Part shown: piece by piece, positions 1 to 5,204 of the stretch
Layout: every line of letters starts with the position of its first letter
Position numbering within the stretch: position 1 is the stretch's first letter
Source of the DNA: CAYLHQ01 sp964628935
GTDB lineage: Bacteria; Acidobacteriota; Polarisedimenticolia; Polarisedimenticolales; DASRJG01
NCBI GenBank assembly: GCA_964628935.1
Contig: CAZVOE010000199.1
Span: forward strand, 1 to 5,204
Direction: 5' to 3'
DNA length: 5,204 nucleotides
Notes under the pieces: generated by a model
The model's input: the letters and a program-made list of their open reading frames with translations, nothing else
What the model was told of the DNA's origin: nothing
Databases searched by the model: none
Position numbers and translations under genes: made by a program

Positions 1-993
1 GCGCTCGAGCACCGCGAGGATGAGCGCCAGACGACCGGGGTCGACGCCGAGCGCCGTTCGCCGGGGTGTCGCCTGCGACGGCTCGCCGACGAGGGCCTGC
101 ACCTCCACGAGGACGGTGCGCGTTCCCTCGAGCGCCGCGAGCACCACGCTTCCCGGAGCCTCCGACGGTCGCTCGGCGAGGAAGGCCTCGCTCGGCCGAG
201 GGACCCCGCGAAGGCCGGAATCGGTCATCGCGAAGACCCCGATTTCGTCCGACGGGCCGAAGCGGTTCTTGCGCGCCCGGAGGATCCGATGCGCGTGGTG
301 GCGATCCCCTTCGAAGTGGAGCACGGTGTCGACCGCGTGCTCGAGAAGGCGCGGTCCGGCGAGCGCTCCGTCCTTCGTGACGTGGCCGACCAAGAAGACG
401 GGGATCCCCGTCGCCTTCGCCAGGTTCACGAAGCGGGAAGCCGATTCGCGCACCTGCGCGACCGATCCGGGAATCGAGTCGACGTCGCGGCACCGCACCG
501 CCTGGATGGAGTCGACGACGAGCGCATCCACCGCTTCGCGGCGGGCCGCTTCGCACGCGGAGTCGACGTCCGTCTCCGCCAGCGCGAGGAGACCGGCGGA
601 CCGCACGCCGATTCTCTCGCCGCGGAGCCGGAGCTGCGGGAGGGACTCTTCTCCCGAAACGTACAGGACCCGTCCGCCCCCGGACGCGACGTCCGATGCG
701 GCTTGGAGAAGGAGGGTGCTCTTCCCGATGCCCGGCTCCCCGCCGACGAGGACGACCGAGCCGGGGACGAGGCCGCCGCCGAGGGCGCGGTCGAGTTCGG
801 TCGATCCGGTCGAGCGGCGGGATGCGTCGGCCTCGGGAAGCTCTGGCCAGGGAACGGGCTCGACGGCCGCGATCTCCTTCGCGACCTCGAAGAGCGGCTC
901 GAGGGTTCCCCAACGATCGCATCCGGGGCAGCGCCCGAGCCATTTCGCGCTCCGGTAGCCGCACGTGCGACAGACGTTCGCGCTCTTCGCCAC
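1..993 (-). CDS. radA: DNA repair/recombination protein RadA (Sms), C-terminus cut by window edge
   Basis: RadA is a DnaB-related hexameric ATPase that promotes branch migration in homologous recombination and repair of stalled forks; it acts in the cytoplasm on DNA. Reading in from the start, residues 8-25 form the four-cysteine zinc finger (C8, C11, C22, C25, ending in RCPGC). The Walker A motif GGEPGIGKST is at 84-93 and the Walker B-like VVDSIQ at 159-164. The RadA signature KNRFG is at 242-246. The visible part ends in the Lon-protease-like domain (RRTALGVDPGRL near 311-322). The family is usually about 450 aa, so roughly the last 120 residues lie outside the window. The start is GTG at 993: the reading VAKS...C..CGY matches the usual MAK start, and no ATG start fits. 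The gene begins 4 bp after the dnaB stop with no good Shine-Dalgarno of its own, suggesting translational coupling. All key motifs are intact. Confidence 0.97.
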   Translation of the reverse strand, partial: MAKSANVCRTCGYRSAKWLGRCPGCDRWGTLEPLFEVAKEIAAVEPVPWPELPEADASRRSTGSTELDRALGGGLVPGSVVLVGGEPGIGKSTLLLQAASDVASGGGRVLYVSGEESLPQLRLRGERIGVRSAGLLALAETDVDSACEAARREAVDALVVDSIQAVRCRDVDSIPGSVAQVRESASRFVNLAKATGIPVFLVGHVTKDGALAGPRLLEHAVDTVLHFEGDRHHAHRILRARKNRFGPSDEIGVFAMTDSGLRGVPRPSEAFLAERPSEAPGSVVLAALEGTRTVLVEVQALVGEPSQATPRRTALGVDPGRLALILAVLER

Positions 994-997
994 GGGG

Positions 998-2350
998 CTA
1001 GTACTCGCGGAATTCGGGATTGACGAACGACGTGAATTCGCGGATGAAGTGGAGATCGACCGTCCCGGTCGGACCGTTGCGCTGCTTGCCGATGATCAAT
1101 TCGGCCTTGCCGCGCAGTTCCGGGTTGTCGCGCTTGTAGACCTCCTCGCGGAAGAGGAACATCACGACGTCGGCGTCCTGCTCGATCGCCCCGGACTCCC
1201 GGAGGTCCGACAATTGCGGCCGCTTTTCGCCCGTACCCCGCTGCTCGGGGGCGCGGGAGAGCTGAGAGAGCGCGAGGACCGGAACGCCGAGCTCCTTCGC
1301 GATCTCCTTGAGGGATCGCGAGATGTCCGAGATCTCCTGCTGGCGGCTGTCGTAACGCGTACGCCCGCGGCCACGCATCAATTGGAGGTAGTCGACGATG
1401 AGCAGGTCGAGCCCGTGCTCGAGCTTGAGGCGCCGCGCCTTCGCCCTCATTTCCATGATTCCGATGCCGGGGGTGTCGTCGATCCAGATCGGGGCCGCCG
1501 CGAGCTTTCCGTACCCTTCGATGATCCGTCCCCACTCCTCCCGTCCCACCCTGCCGGTGCGGACCCGGTGGCTGTCCACCCTGGCCTCCGCGCAGAGGAT
1601 GCGCTGGAAAAGCTGCTGGTGGGACATCTCGAGGGAGAAGATGCCGATCTTCCTGCCGTGGTGGAGGGCGGCGTGAGAGGCGAGGTTCAGGGCGAACGCG
1701 GTCTTTCCCATCGACGGGCGCGCGGCGAGGATGACGAGGTCGGTGGGCTGAAGTCCGGCGGTCATTTCGTCGAGGGTGAAAAAGCCGGTCGGCACCCCGG
1801 TGATCAGCTCTTTTCGCTCCGTCAACTCCTCGAGGACGTGGATGTAACGGTCCGCGACCTGCTTGAGCGGGACGAACCCGGCCCGCAGGCGCTCCTCCGC
1901 GACCTTGAAGATCGCCTTTTCCGCCTCGTCCAGTACCTGGTCGGCAGGGCCCTTGGGGGATCGGGCCATGTCGAGGATCTGGAGCGCGGAGGCGATGAGC
2001 TCCCTGAGGGTCGCCGCCTCCTTGACGATGCGCGCGTAGTGCTCCACGTTCGCGGAGCGCGGAACCCCGTCGAGAAGGGAGGCGAGGTAGGCCGGACCGC
2101 CGCACGACTCGAGCGCCCCCCCACGCTCGAGTTCCGCCTTCACCGTGACGAGGTCGAGCGCCGAGCCCGCTTCGGCGAGGTCTTCCATCGCTTCGAAAAT
2201 GCGGCGGTGCCGGGGAGAATAGAACGCGCCTCCTCCGAGCAGCTCCTGGACGCGGTGGAAATGACGGTTGTCGAGCAGAACCGCGGCGAGGACGGAACGC
2301 TCCGCCTCGTCGTTGTGCGGGAGGGCTTCGGAGAGGATGTCCGGCAGCAT
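998..2350 (-). CDS. dnaB: Replicative DNA helicase DnaB
   Basis: DnaB is the hexameric helicase that unwinds DNA 5'-3' at the replication fork and recruits primase. The 450-aa product matches the usual family length. The N-terminal helical domain starts with ALPHNDEAERSVLAAVLLD (residues 9-27), followed by a linker near 155-180 and the RecA-fold motor. The Walker A motif RPSMGKTA is at 211-218 (K216, T217). The catalytic glutamate is E241 in FSLEMS, the Walker B motif is LLIVDYLQL with D320, and LSQLSR is at 361-366. DLRESGAIEQDADVV follows at 382-396, and KQRNGPTG at 422-429 carries the trans-acting Lys/Arg residues. The open frame extends upstream to 2584, but that extension is not DnaB-like and would overlap the divergent gene; ATG at 2350 gives the standard N-terminus. 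No intein is present in the Walker A or other motor motifs, a frequent insertion site in this family. No strong Shine-Dalgarno precedes the start. radA follows after 4 bp. Confidence 0.98.
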   Translation of the reverse strand: MLPDILSEALPHNDEAERSVLAAVLLDNRHFHRVQELLGGGAFYSPRHRRIFEAMEDLAEAGSALDLVTVKAELERGGALESCGGPAYLASLLDGVPRSANVEHYARIVKEAATLRELIASALQILDMARSPKGPADQVLDEAEKAIFKVAEERLRAGFVPLKQVADRYIHVLEELTERKELITGVPTGFFTLDEMTAGLQPTDLVILAARPSMGKTAFALNLASHAALHHGRKIGIFSLEMSHQQLFQRILCAEARVDSHRVRTGRVGREEWGRIIEGYGKLAAAPIWIDDTPGIGIMEMRAKARRLKLEHGLDLLIVDYLQLMRGRGRTRYDSRQQEISDISRSLKEIAKELGVPVLALSQLSRAPEQRGTGEKRPQLSDLRESGAIEQDADVVMFLFREEVYKRDNPELRGKAELIIGKQRNGPTGTVDLHFIREFTSFVNPEFREY

Positions 2351-2393
2351 TTCGAACCGTGGGGATCCGAGGGTGCCGCCTGGGTTCGACGGC

Positions 2394-2427
2394 CGGCGGA
2401 TGGTACCACACGCGGGTACGGCGGATG
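2394..2427 (+). repeat. 9-bp direct repeat CGGCGGATG, two copies 25 bp apart
   Basis: Copies lie at 2394-2402 and 2419-2427. The first overlaps the candidate dnaB -10; the second lies just upstream of the candidate rightward -10 and inside a hairpin. The spacing is about two and a half helical turns. It could be a paired regulator site, but a 9-mer rich in C and G may recur by chance in this composition. Confidence 0.35.
2400..2408 (-). promoter_or_regulatory. Candidate extended -10 element for dnaB
   Basis: Read on the minus strand, this is TGGTACCAT: a TGn extended -10 followed by TACCAT, which matches 4 of 6 positions of TATAAT. It would place a transcription start about 43 nt ahead of the dnaB ATG. 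No recognisable -35 lies at the usual spacing, and the box is nearly palindromic (ATGGTACCA), so chance is a real alternative. Confidence 0.22.
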
Positions 2428-2434
2428 CCCGCCG
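2419..2434. other. Short GC inverted repeat (hairpin) in the divergent region
   Basis: CGGCGG (2419-2424) pairs with CCGCCG (2429-2434) around the loop ATGC, a perfect 6-bp stem. There is no T-run after it on either strand and both flanking genes point away from it, so it is not a terminator. It may be an operator half-site arrangement or only a by-product of base composition. Confidence 0.3.
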
Positions 2435-2447
2435 CGCGGCTCGATGG

Positions 2448-2453
2448 TATTCT
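2448..2453 (+). promoter_or_regulatory. Candidate -10 element for the phosphohydrolase operon
   Basis: TATTCT matches TATAAT at 4 of 6 positions and stands out as an AT-rich spot in a very GC-rich region. It would put a transcription start around 2460, leaving a leader of roughly 33 nt that includes the Shine-Dalgarno. No convincing -35 is found 16-18 bp upstream, so this is tentative. Confidence 0.22.
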
Positions 2454-2481
2454 CCGGGTTTCCGCGCGCGATGGGCGCCGG

Positions 2482-2488
2482 AGGAGGT
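2482..2488 (+). promoter_or_regulatory. Strong Shine-Dalgarno site for the phosphohydrolase gene
   Basis: AGGAGGT is a perfect match to the anti-Shine-Dalgarno and ends 4 nt before the ATG at 2493. It decides the start: the frame is open back to 2268, but only this ATG has a ribosome site and is followed directly by a signal peptide. Confidence 0.85.
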
Positions 2489-2492
2489 CTGC

Positions 2493-4730
2493 ATGCGGTG
2501 GGTTCCGGCGTGGCTCGCGACGGGGGCGTTCCTGGCGTGCGGATGGACGCACGCGCTCGGGGAAGAGCGCCCGAAGGTGGTCATCCTCGGGTTCGACGGA
2601 GCCGACGCGCGACTCGTGGAGCGCTGGATGGGCGAGGGAAAACTCCCGAACCTCGCGAAACTCCGGGAAGAGGGAGCCTACGCCCCGCTCGAGCCGACCA
2701 ACCCGCCCCAGACCCCGGTATCGTGGTCGTCGTTCGCGACGGGGACGAACCCGGGGAAGACGGAGATCTTCGATTTCTTGAAGCGGGACCCCAAGGACTA
2801 CCTGCCCGACTTCGCGATGAACTCCGAGTCACGCCGGACTTTCCTCTTCGGCGTGCGAAACGGACCGGTCCTCGGGGCGATCGCGGGGGCGATGGGGTTC
2901 GCGCTCACCGTTCTCGTTCTTCTTCTTTTCCACCTGTCCGGCGGCACGCGCGTCCTCGTCGGGGTCCTCGTGGGGGCGGCGTTCGCGCTCCCGATCGGCT
3001 TCGTCGCGGACAACTACCTGCCTCAGGAGGTCCCTGACGCGATCAACCACCGCAAGGGAAGCCCGATGTGGGAGATTCTCGCGGAGCGCGGCTACAAGGT
3101 GCAGGTGATCCGCGTCCCTGCGACCTTTCCCGCGGAGGAGGTCCCGGACGGAAGGATGATCTCCGGCCTCGGCGTCCCCGACATGCGCGGCCGCGTCGGC
3201 ACCCCGTCCTTTTACACCTCCGACGTCACCTTCCGGCCCGGAGGAGGAGACAACGAGTTCAGCCTCGAGTTGATTCCGCTCCCCCAACGCCGGGGGAAGA
3301 TCCAGTCCCGAATCATCGGCCCCTACAACAAGCCGTTCTACGACTACGTCGTCGACCGTCGCGCGGCCGAGGCCGACGCGGCCTCCCGCGCCGACGCCCG
3401 CCGCCGCGTCCGTCAGCAGCTCGACGACGCGGACGTGCCGCGCCGGATCGACCTGCCGCTGACGCTCGAGGCCGACGACACGACGCTCACGATCACGGTT
3501 TCGGGGCAATCCGCGACCCTTCGGGTGGGCGAATGGAGCGACTGGTTCGTGCTCGACTTCCCCGTGAACTGGGTCGTCGATTGGGCCTCTCCCCTCCAAG
3601 GGATCGCGCGGTTCAAGCTCCTCAAGCTCGAGCCCGAGATCGAGCTGTACCTCTCCCCGATCAACTTCCACCCCGATTGCCACCCGGTCGCGCATTCTTG
3701 GCCCCCGGACTATGCCGGCGAGTTGGCCGACCGCTTCGGCCTCTACAAGACGATCGGCTGGCCGGAGGACACCTGGTCGCTTCCGTCTGGGGTCGGGGAC
3801 GAGGCCCTGTTCTTGGAGGACATGTATTTCACCGTCGACAAGGACCAAGAGATCCTCGAAGGACTTCTCGCCGACAAGCGCGACGACGTCTATATCCAGA
3901 TCTTCTATTTCACGGACCGGATCGGTCACCTCTTCTGGCGCTTCCTCGATCCGGGCCATCCGCTCTACGATCCCGCCAAGGCGCCCTTGGCGGAGGCCGA
4001 AATGCTCAAGGCGTACCAGCGCATGGACGCCATCGTCGGGCGCGCGCGGGAGATCGCGGGACCGCAGGCGCTCTTTCTCGTCTGCAGCGATCACGGATTC
4101 TCGTCGTTCCGGCGGGGGTTGAACTTGAACACCTGGCTCGTCCGCAACGGGTTCATGACCCTCAAGGGGCAAGACGACGACCCGGCGACCCTCGAGAAGC
4201 TCTTCGACACCCGCGACCTCTTGCAAAACGTCGACTGGAGCCGGACGAAGGCGTACGCCCTCGGGCTGGGGAGCATCTACATCAACCTGGTGGGACGCGA
4301 GCGGGACGGGATCGTCATGCCGGGAGCCGAGTACGAGGAGGTGCGCCGTCGCATCGCCGAAGGACTCGAATCCCTCGTGGACCCGGTGTCGGGCGAGCGA
4401 CCGGTGACCCGCGTGTGGACCCGCGAGGAGATGTACACCGGCTTCGACGAGGACCTGATCCCCGATCTCCGCGCCGGGAACAACCTCAACTACCGGGTCT
4501 CGTGGCAGACGAGCCTCGGGGGGGTCCCGAAGGAGCTGCTGGAGGACAACCTCAAGGCTTGGTCCGGGGACCACTGCTCGAACGATCCCTCGCTCGTTCA
4601 CGGCATCTTCTTCTCCAACCGCCCGATCGCGAAGCCGCTCCCCAACATGGTCGACATCGCTCCCACGGTCCTCTCGGCTCTCGGGGTGCCGATCCCGGAC
4701 GAGATGGACGGCGAGCCGCTCCACCGGTGA
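2493..4730 (+). CDS. Exported membrane-anchored alkaline phosphatase superfamily phosphohydrolase (COG3379-like)
   Basis: This 745-aa protein has the two-metal active site of the alkaline phosphatase/nucleotide pyrophosphatase-phosphodiesterase (NPP) superfamily. Predicted ligands are D35 (GFDGAD), nucleophile T74 (TPVSWSSFATG, which aligns with the NPP threonine), D475 and H479 (TDRIGH), D533 and H534 (CSDHGFSS), and H694 (SGDH). Order and spacing match NPP enzymes. The stretch GIARFKLLKLEPEIELYLSP (370-389), the later EDT (425-427) and TDRIGHLFW (474-482) resemble COG3379 predicted phosphohydrolases/phosphomutases. Residues 1-22 form a signal peptide, likely cut near THA or ALG. Two hydrophobic helices (about 125-148 and 154-174), joined by a short loop containing R153, interrupt the catalytic domain. 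An even number of helices keeps both halves on the same, probably periplasmic, side. A charged Arg/Ala-rich segment spans about 288-312. The substrate is unknown: a phosphodiester or phosphomonoester is expected. The stop overlaps the next start. Confidence 0.9.
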   Translation: MRWVPAWLATGAFLACGWTHALGEERPKVVILGFDGADARLVERWMGEGKLPNLAKLREEGAYAPLEPTNPPQTPVSWSSFATGTNPGKTEIFDFLKRDPKDYLPDFAMNSESRRTFLFGVRNGPVLGAIAGAMGFALTVLVLLLFHLSGGTRVLVGVLVGAAFALPIGFVADNYLPQEVPDAINHRKGSPMWEILAERGYKVQVIRVPATFPAEEVPDGRMISGLGVPDMRGRVGTPSFYTSDVTFRPGGGDNEFSLELIPLPQRRGKIQSRIIGPYNKPFYDYVVDRRAAEADAASRADARRRVRQQLDDADVPRRIDLPLTLEADDTTLTITVSGQSATLRVGEWSDWFVLDFPVNWVVDWASPLQGIARFKLLKLEPEIELYLSPINFHPDCHPVAHSWPPDYAGELADRFGLYKTIGWPEDTWSLPSGVGDEALFLEDMYFTVDKDQEILEGLLADKRDDVYIQIFYFTDRIGHLFWRFLDPGHPLYDPAKAPLAEAEMLKAYQRMDAIVGRAREIAGPQALFLVCSDHGFSSFRRGLNLNTWLVRNGFMTLKGQDDDPATLEKLFDTRDLLQNVDWSRTKAYALGLGSIYINLVGRERDGIVMPGAEYEEVRRRIAEGLESLVDPVSGERPVTRVWTREEMYTGFDEDLIPDLRAGNNLNYRVSWQTSLGGVPKELLEDNLKAWSGDHCSNDPSLVHGIFFSNRPIAKPLPNMVDIAPTVLSALGVPIPDEMDGEPLHR
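4727..4730 (+). promoter_or_regulatory. GTGA stop/start overlap (translational coupling)
   Basis: The GTG start of the downstream gene (4727-4729) shares bases with the TGA stop of the phosphohydrolase (4728-4730). The downstream start has no strong Shine-Dalgarno, so its translation probably depends on ribosomes finishing the upstream gene. This supports co-transcription and a roughly linked dosage of the two exported proteins. Confidence 0.75.
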
Positions 4731-5204
4731 ACGGAGCGCGGCGCATCGCCGCCGCCGTCCTTCTGTTCGGGTCGATCCCGGCGGCCTCCGAGTCCTCTTC
4801 CCGAGACGACCCGGCGCCCGAGGATCGCCTGCGCCGCGCCCGCGAGGAGATCGTCCGACTCACGCACGAGCTCGACGACCTTTCGCGGCGGGAGCGGGGG
4901 ATCCTCGGCGAAATCGAGGCGCTCGACATGAAGGTCCGCCTCCGCGCCGCGGAGATCGAGGAGATCGAGGCGAGGAAGGAAGGGCTCGTGGCGGGCCTCC
5001 GGGTCCGCGAGGAGCGCCTCGCGGATCTCGCCCGAGAGCAGCGGAGGCGGGAACGGTGGCTGCGATTCCGCATCCGGCAGCTGTACAAGGCCGGACCGCT
5101 CGGGTTCGCGGGGGCGCTCCTCGTGGACGGGGGGACCTCGGCGGTGTGGGAGGGGGTGCGCACGGCGGCGGCCGCGGCCGAGAGAGACGCGCGGACCCTC
5201 CGCG
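4727..5204 (+). CDS. EnvC-like murein hydrolase activator, N-terminal coiled coil (C-terminus outside window)
   Basis: The visible 159 residues have the layout of EnvC/M23-type periplasmic proteins that activate cell-wall amidases at division sites. Residues 1-22 look like a signal peptide: RR, then IAAAVLLFGSIP, with cleavage likely after PAAS. A long charged coiled coil covers about 32-118, rich in Glu, Arg and Leu with few helix breakers. It runs into RFRIRQLYKAGPLGFAGALL (113-132), which resembles the EnvC-family segment R-x-R-x-L-Y-K-x-G followed by a hydrophobic stretch. The C-terminal LytM/M23 domain that would confirm this lies past the right edge. The start is GTG at 4727: no start codon lies in frame just upstream, and the internal ATG at residue 68 would lose the signal peptide. 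It overlaps the phosphohydrolase stop. Other coiled-coil exported proteins remain possible; whether the LytM domain is catalytic or degenerate cannot be judged. Confidence 0.75.
   Translation, partial: MNGARRIAAAVLLFGSIPAASESSSRDDPAPEDRLRRAREEIVRLTHELDDLSRRERGILGEIEALDMKVRLRAAEIEEIEARKEGLVAGLRVREERLADLAREQRRRERWLRFRIRQLYKAGPLGFAGALLVDGGTSAVWEGVRTAAAAAERDARTLR

Larger units (their letters stand above)
2351..2492. promoter_or_regulatory. Divergent intergenic region between dnaB and the phosphohydrolase gene
   Basis: This 142-bp stretch separates two genes transcribed away from each other, so it should contain the promoters for both the dnaB-radA pair and the rightward pair. No coding sequence with family resemblance is seen in it. 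Neither direction shows a clear -35 TTGACA box. Weak -10-like boxes, a short direct repeat and a GC hairpin are listed separately. The presence of promoters is inferred from gene layout. Confidence 0.6.

Noticed and set aside
20..958. 312-codon plus-strand frame opposite radA
   Set aside because: Antisense to a complete set of RadA motifs; Ser/Arg/Thr-rich with no recognisable domain.
2419..2434. Hairpin as a transcription terminator
   Set aside because: No U-tract on either strand, and both adjacent genes are transcribed away from it.
2523..2543. Lipoprotein signal (FLAC around residues 13-16) in the phosphohydrolase
   Set aside because: The residues before Cys16 (F-L-A) do not fit the L-[AS]-[GA]-C lipobox, and a standard cleavage site follows a few residues later.
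426..2552. 708-codon open frame on the minus strand overlapping dnaB and radA
   Set aside because: It is an alternate frame of two unmistakable genes; its translation is Arg/Pro/Ser-rich with no domain and exists because GC-rich DNA has few stops.
2351..2584. N-terminal extension of DnaB by 78 residues
   Set aside because: The added residues are not DnaB-like and would overlap the signal peptide region of the divergent gene; ATG at 2350 gives the canonical DnaB N-terminus.
965..3037. 690-codon open frame on the plus strand antisense to dnaB and running into the phosphohydrolase
   Set aside because: It is antisense to conserved dnaB, crosses the divergent promoter region and has low-complexity acidic/Arg composition; there is no ribosome site or family match.
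2829..4724. 631-codon open frame antisense to the phosphohydrolase
   Set aside because: The opposite strand encodes a protein with a full active site and signal peptide; this frame is rich in Val, Arg, Glu and Asp, as expected for the reverse complement of GC-biased codons.
4552..5163. 203-codon antisense frame across the phosphohydrolase/EnvC-like junction
   Set aside because: Arg/Ser-rich composition without motifs, spanning the coupled start/stop of two supported genes on the other strand.

Overview
The window is a strongly G+C-rich bacterial chromosomal segment; third codon positions are mostly G or C, and this produces many long spurious antisense frames. It holds two divergent gene pairs separated by a 142-bp intergenic region. 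The presence of an EnvC-like murein hydrolase activator and an exported phosphohydrolase suggests a diderm (Gram-negative-type) bacterium. Gene content and composition would fit an uncultured high-GC lineage such as Acidobacteriota or a deltaproteobacterial/myxococcal relative, but the phylum is inference and cannot be settled from this sequence alone.

Left half (minus strand): a complete dnaB (replicative DNA helicase, 450 aa) is followed after only 4 bp by radA (DnaB-like branch-migration ATPase/Lon-fold protein). radA runs off the left edge, so only its first 331 residues are seen. The pair forms a compact DNA replication/recombination operon.

Middle (2351-2492): a divergent intergenic region. 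It has a perfect Shine-Dalgarno sequence for the rightward gene, weak -10-like boxes for both directions, a 9-bp direct repeat and a short GC hairpin. No RNA gene is evident.

Right half (plus strand): a 745-aa exported, membrane-associated alkaline phosphatase superfamily hydrolase (resembling COG3379 predicted phosphohydrolases/phosphomutases) carries a full set of metal-ligand and nucleophile residues. A two-helix membrane hairpin is inserted between the nucleophile region and the second metal cluster. Its stop codon overlaps (GTGA) the start of a second exported protein: a coiled-coil EnvC/M23-type murein hydrolase activator, truncated by the right edge after 159 residues. The pair is probably co-transcribed and translationally coupled, and may act in the periplasm on envelope material.

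No mobile element, CRISPR array, tRNA or rRNA was seen. The left half is ordinary housekeeping. The most distinctive item is the membrane-hairpin AP-superfamily enzyme coupled to an EnvC-like protein. I see no convincing evidence for an entirely new system.
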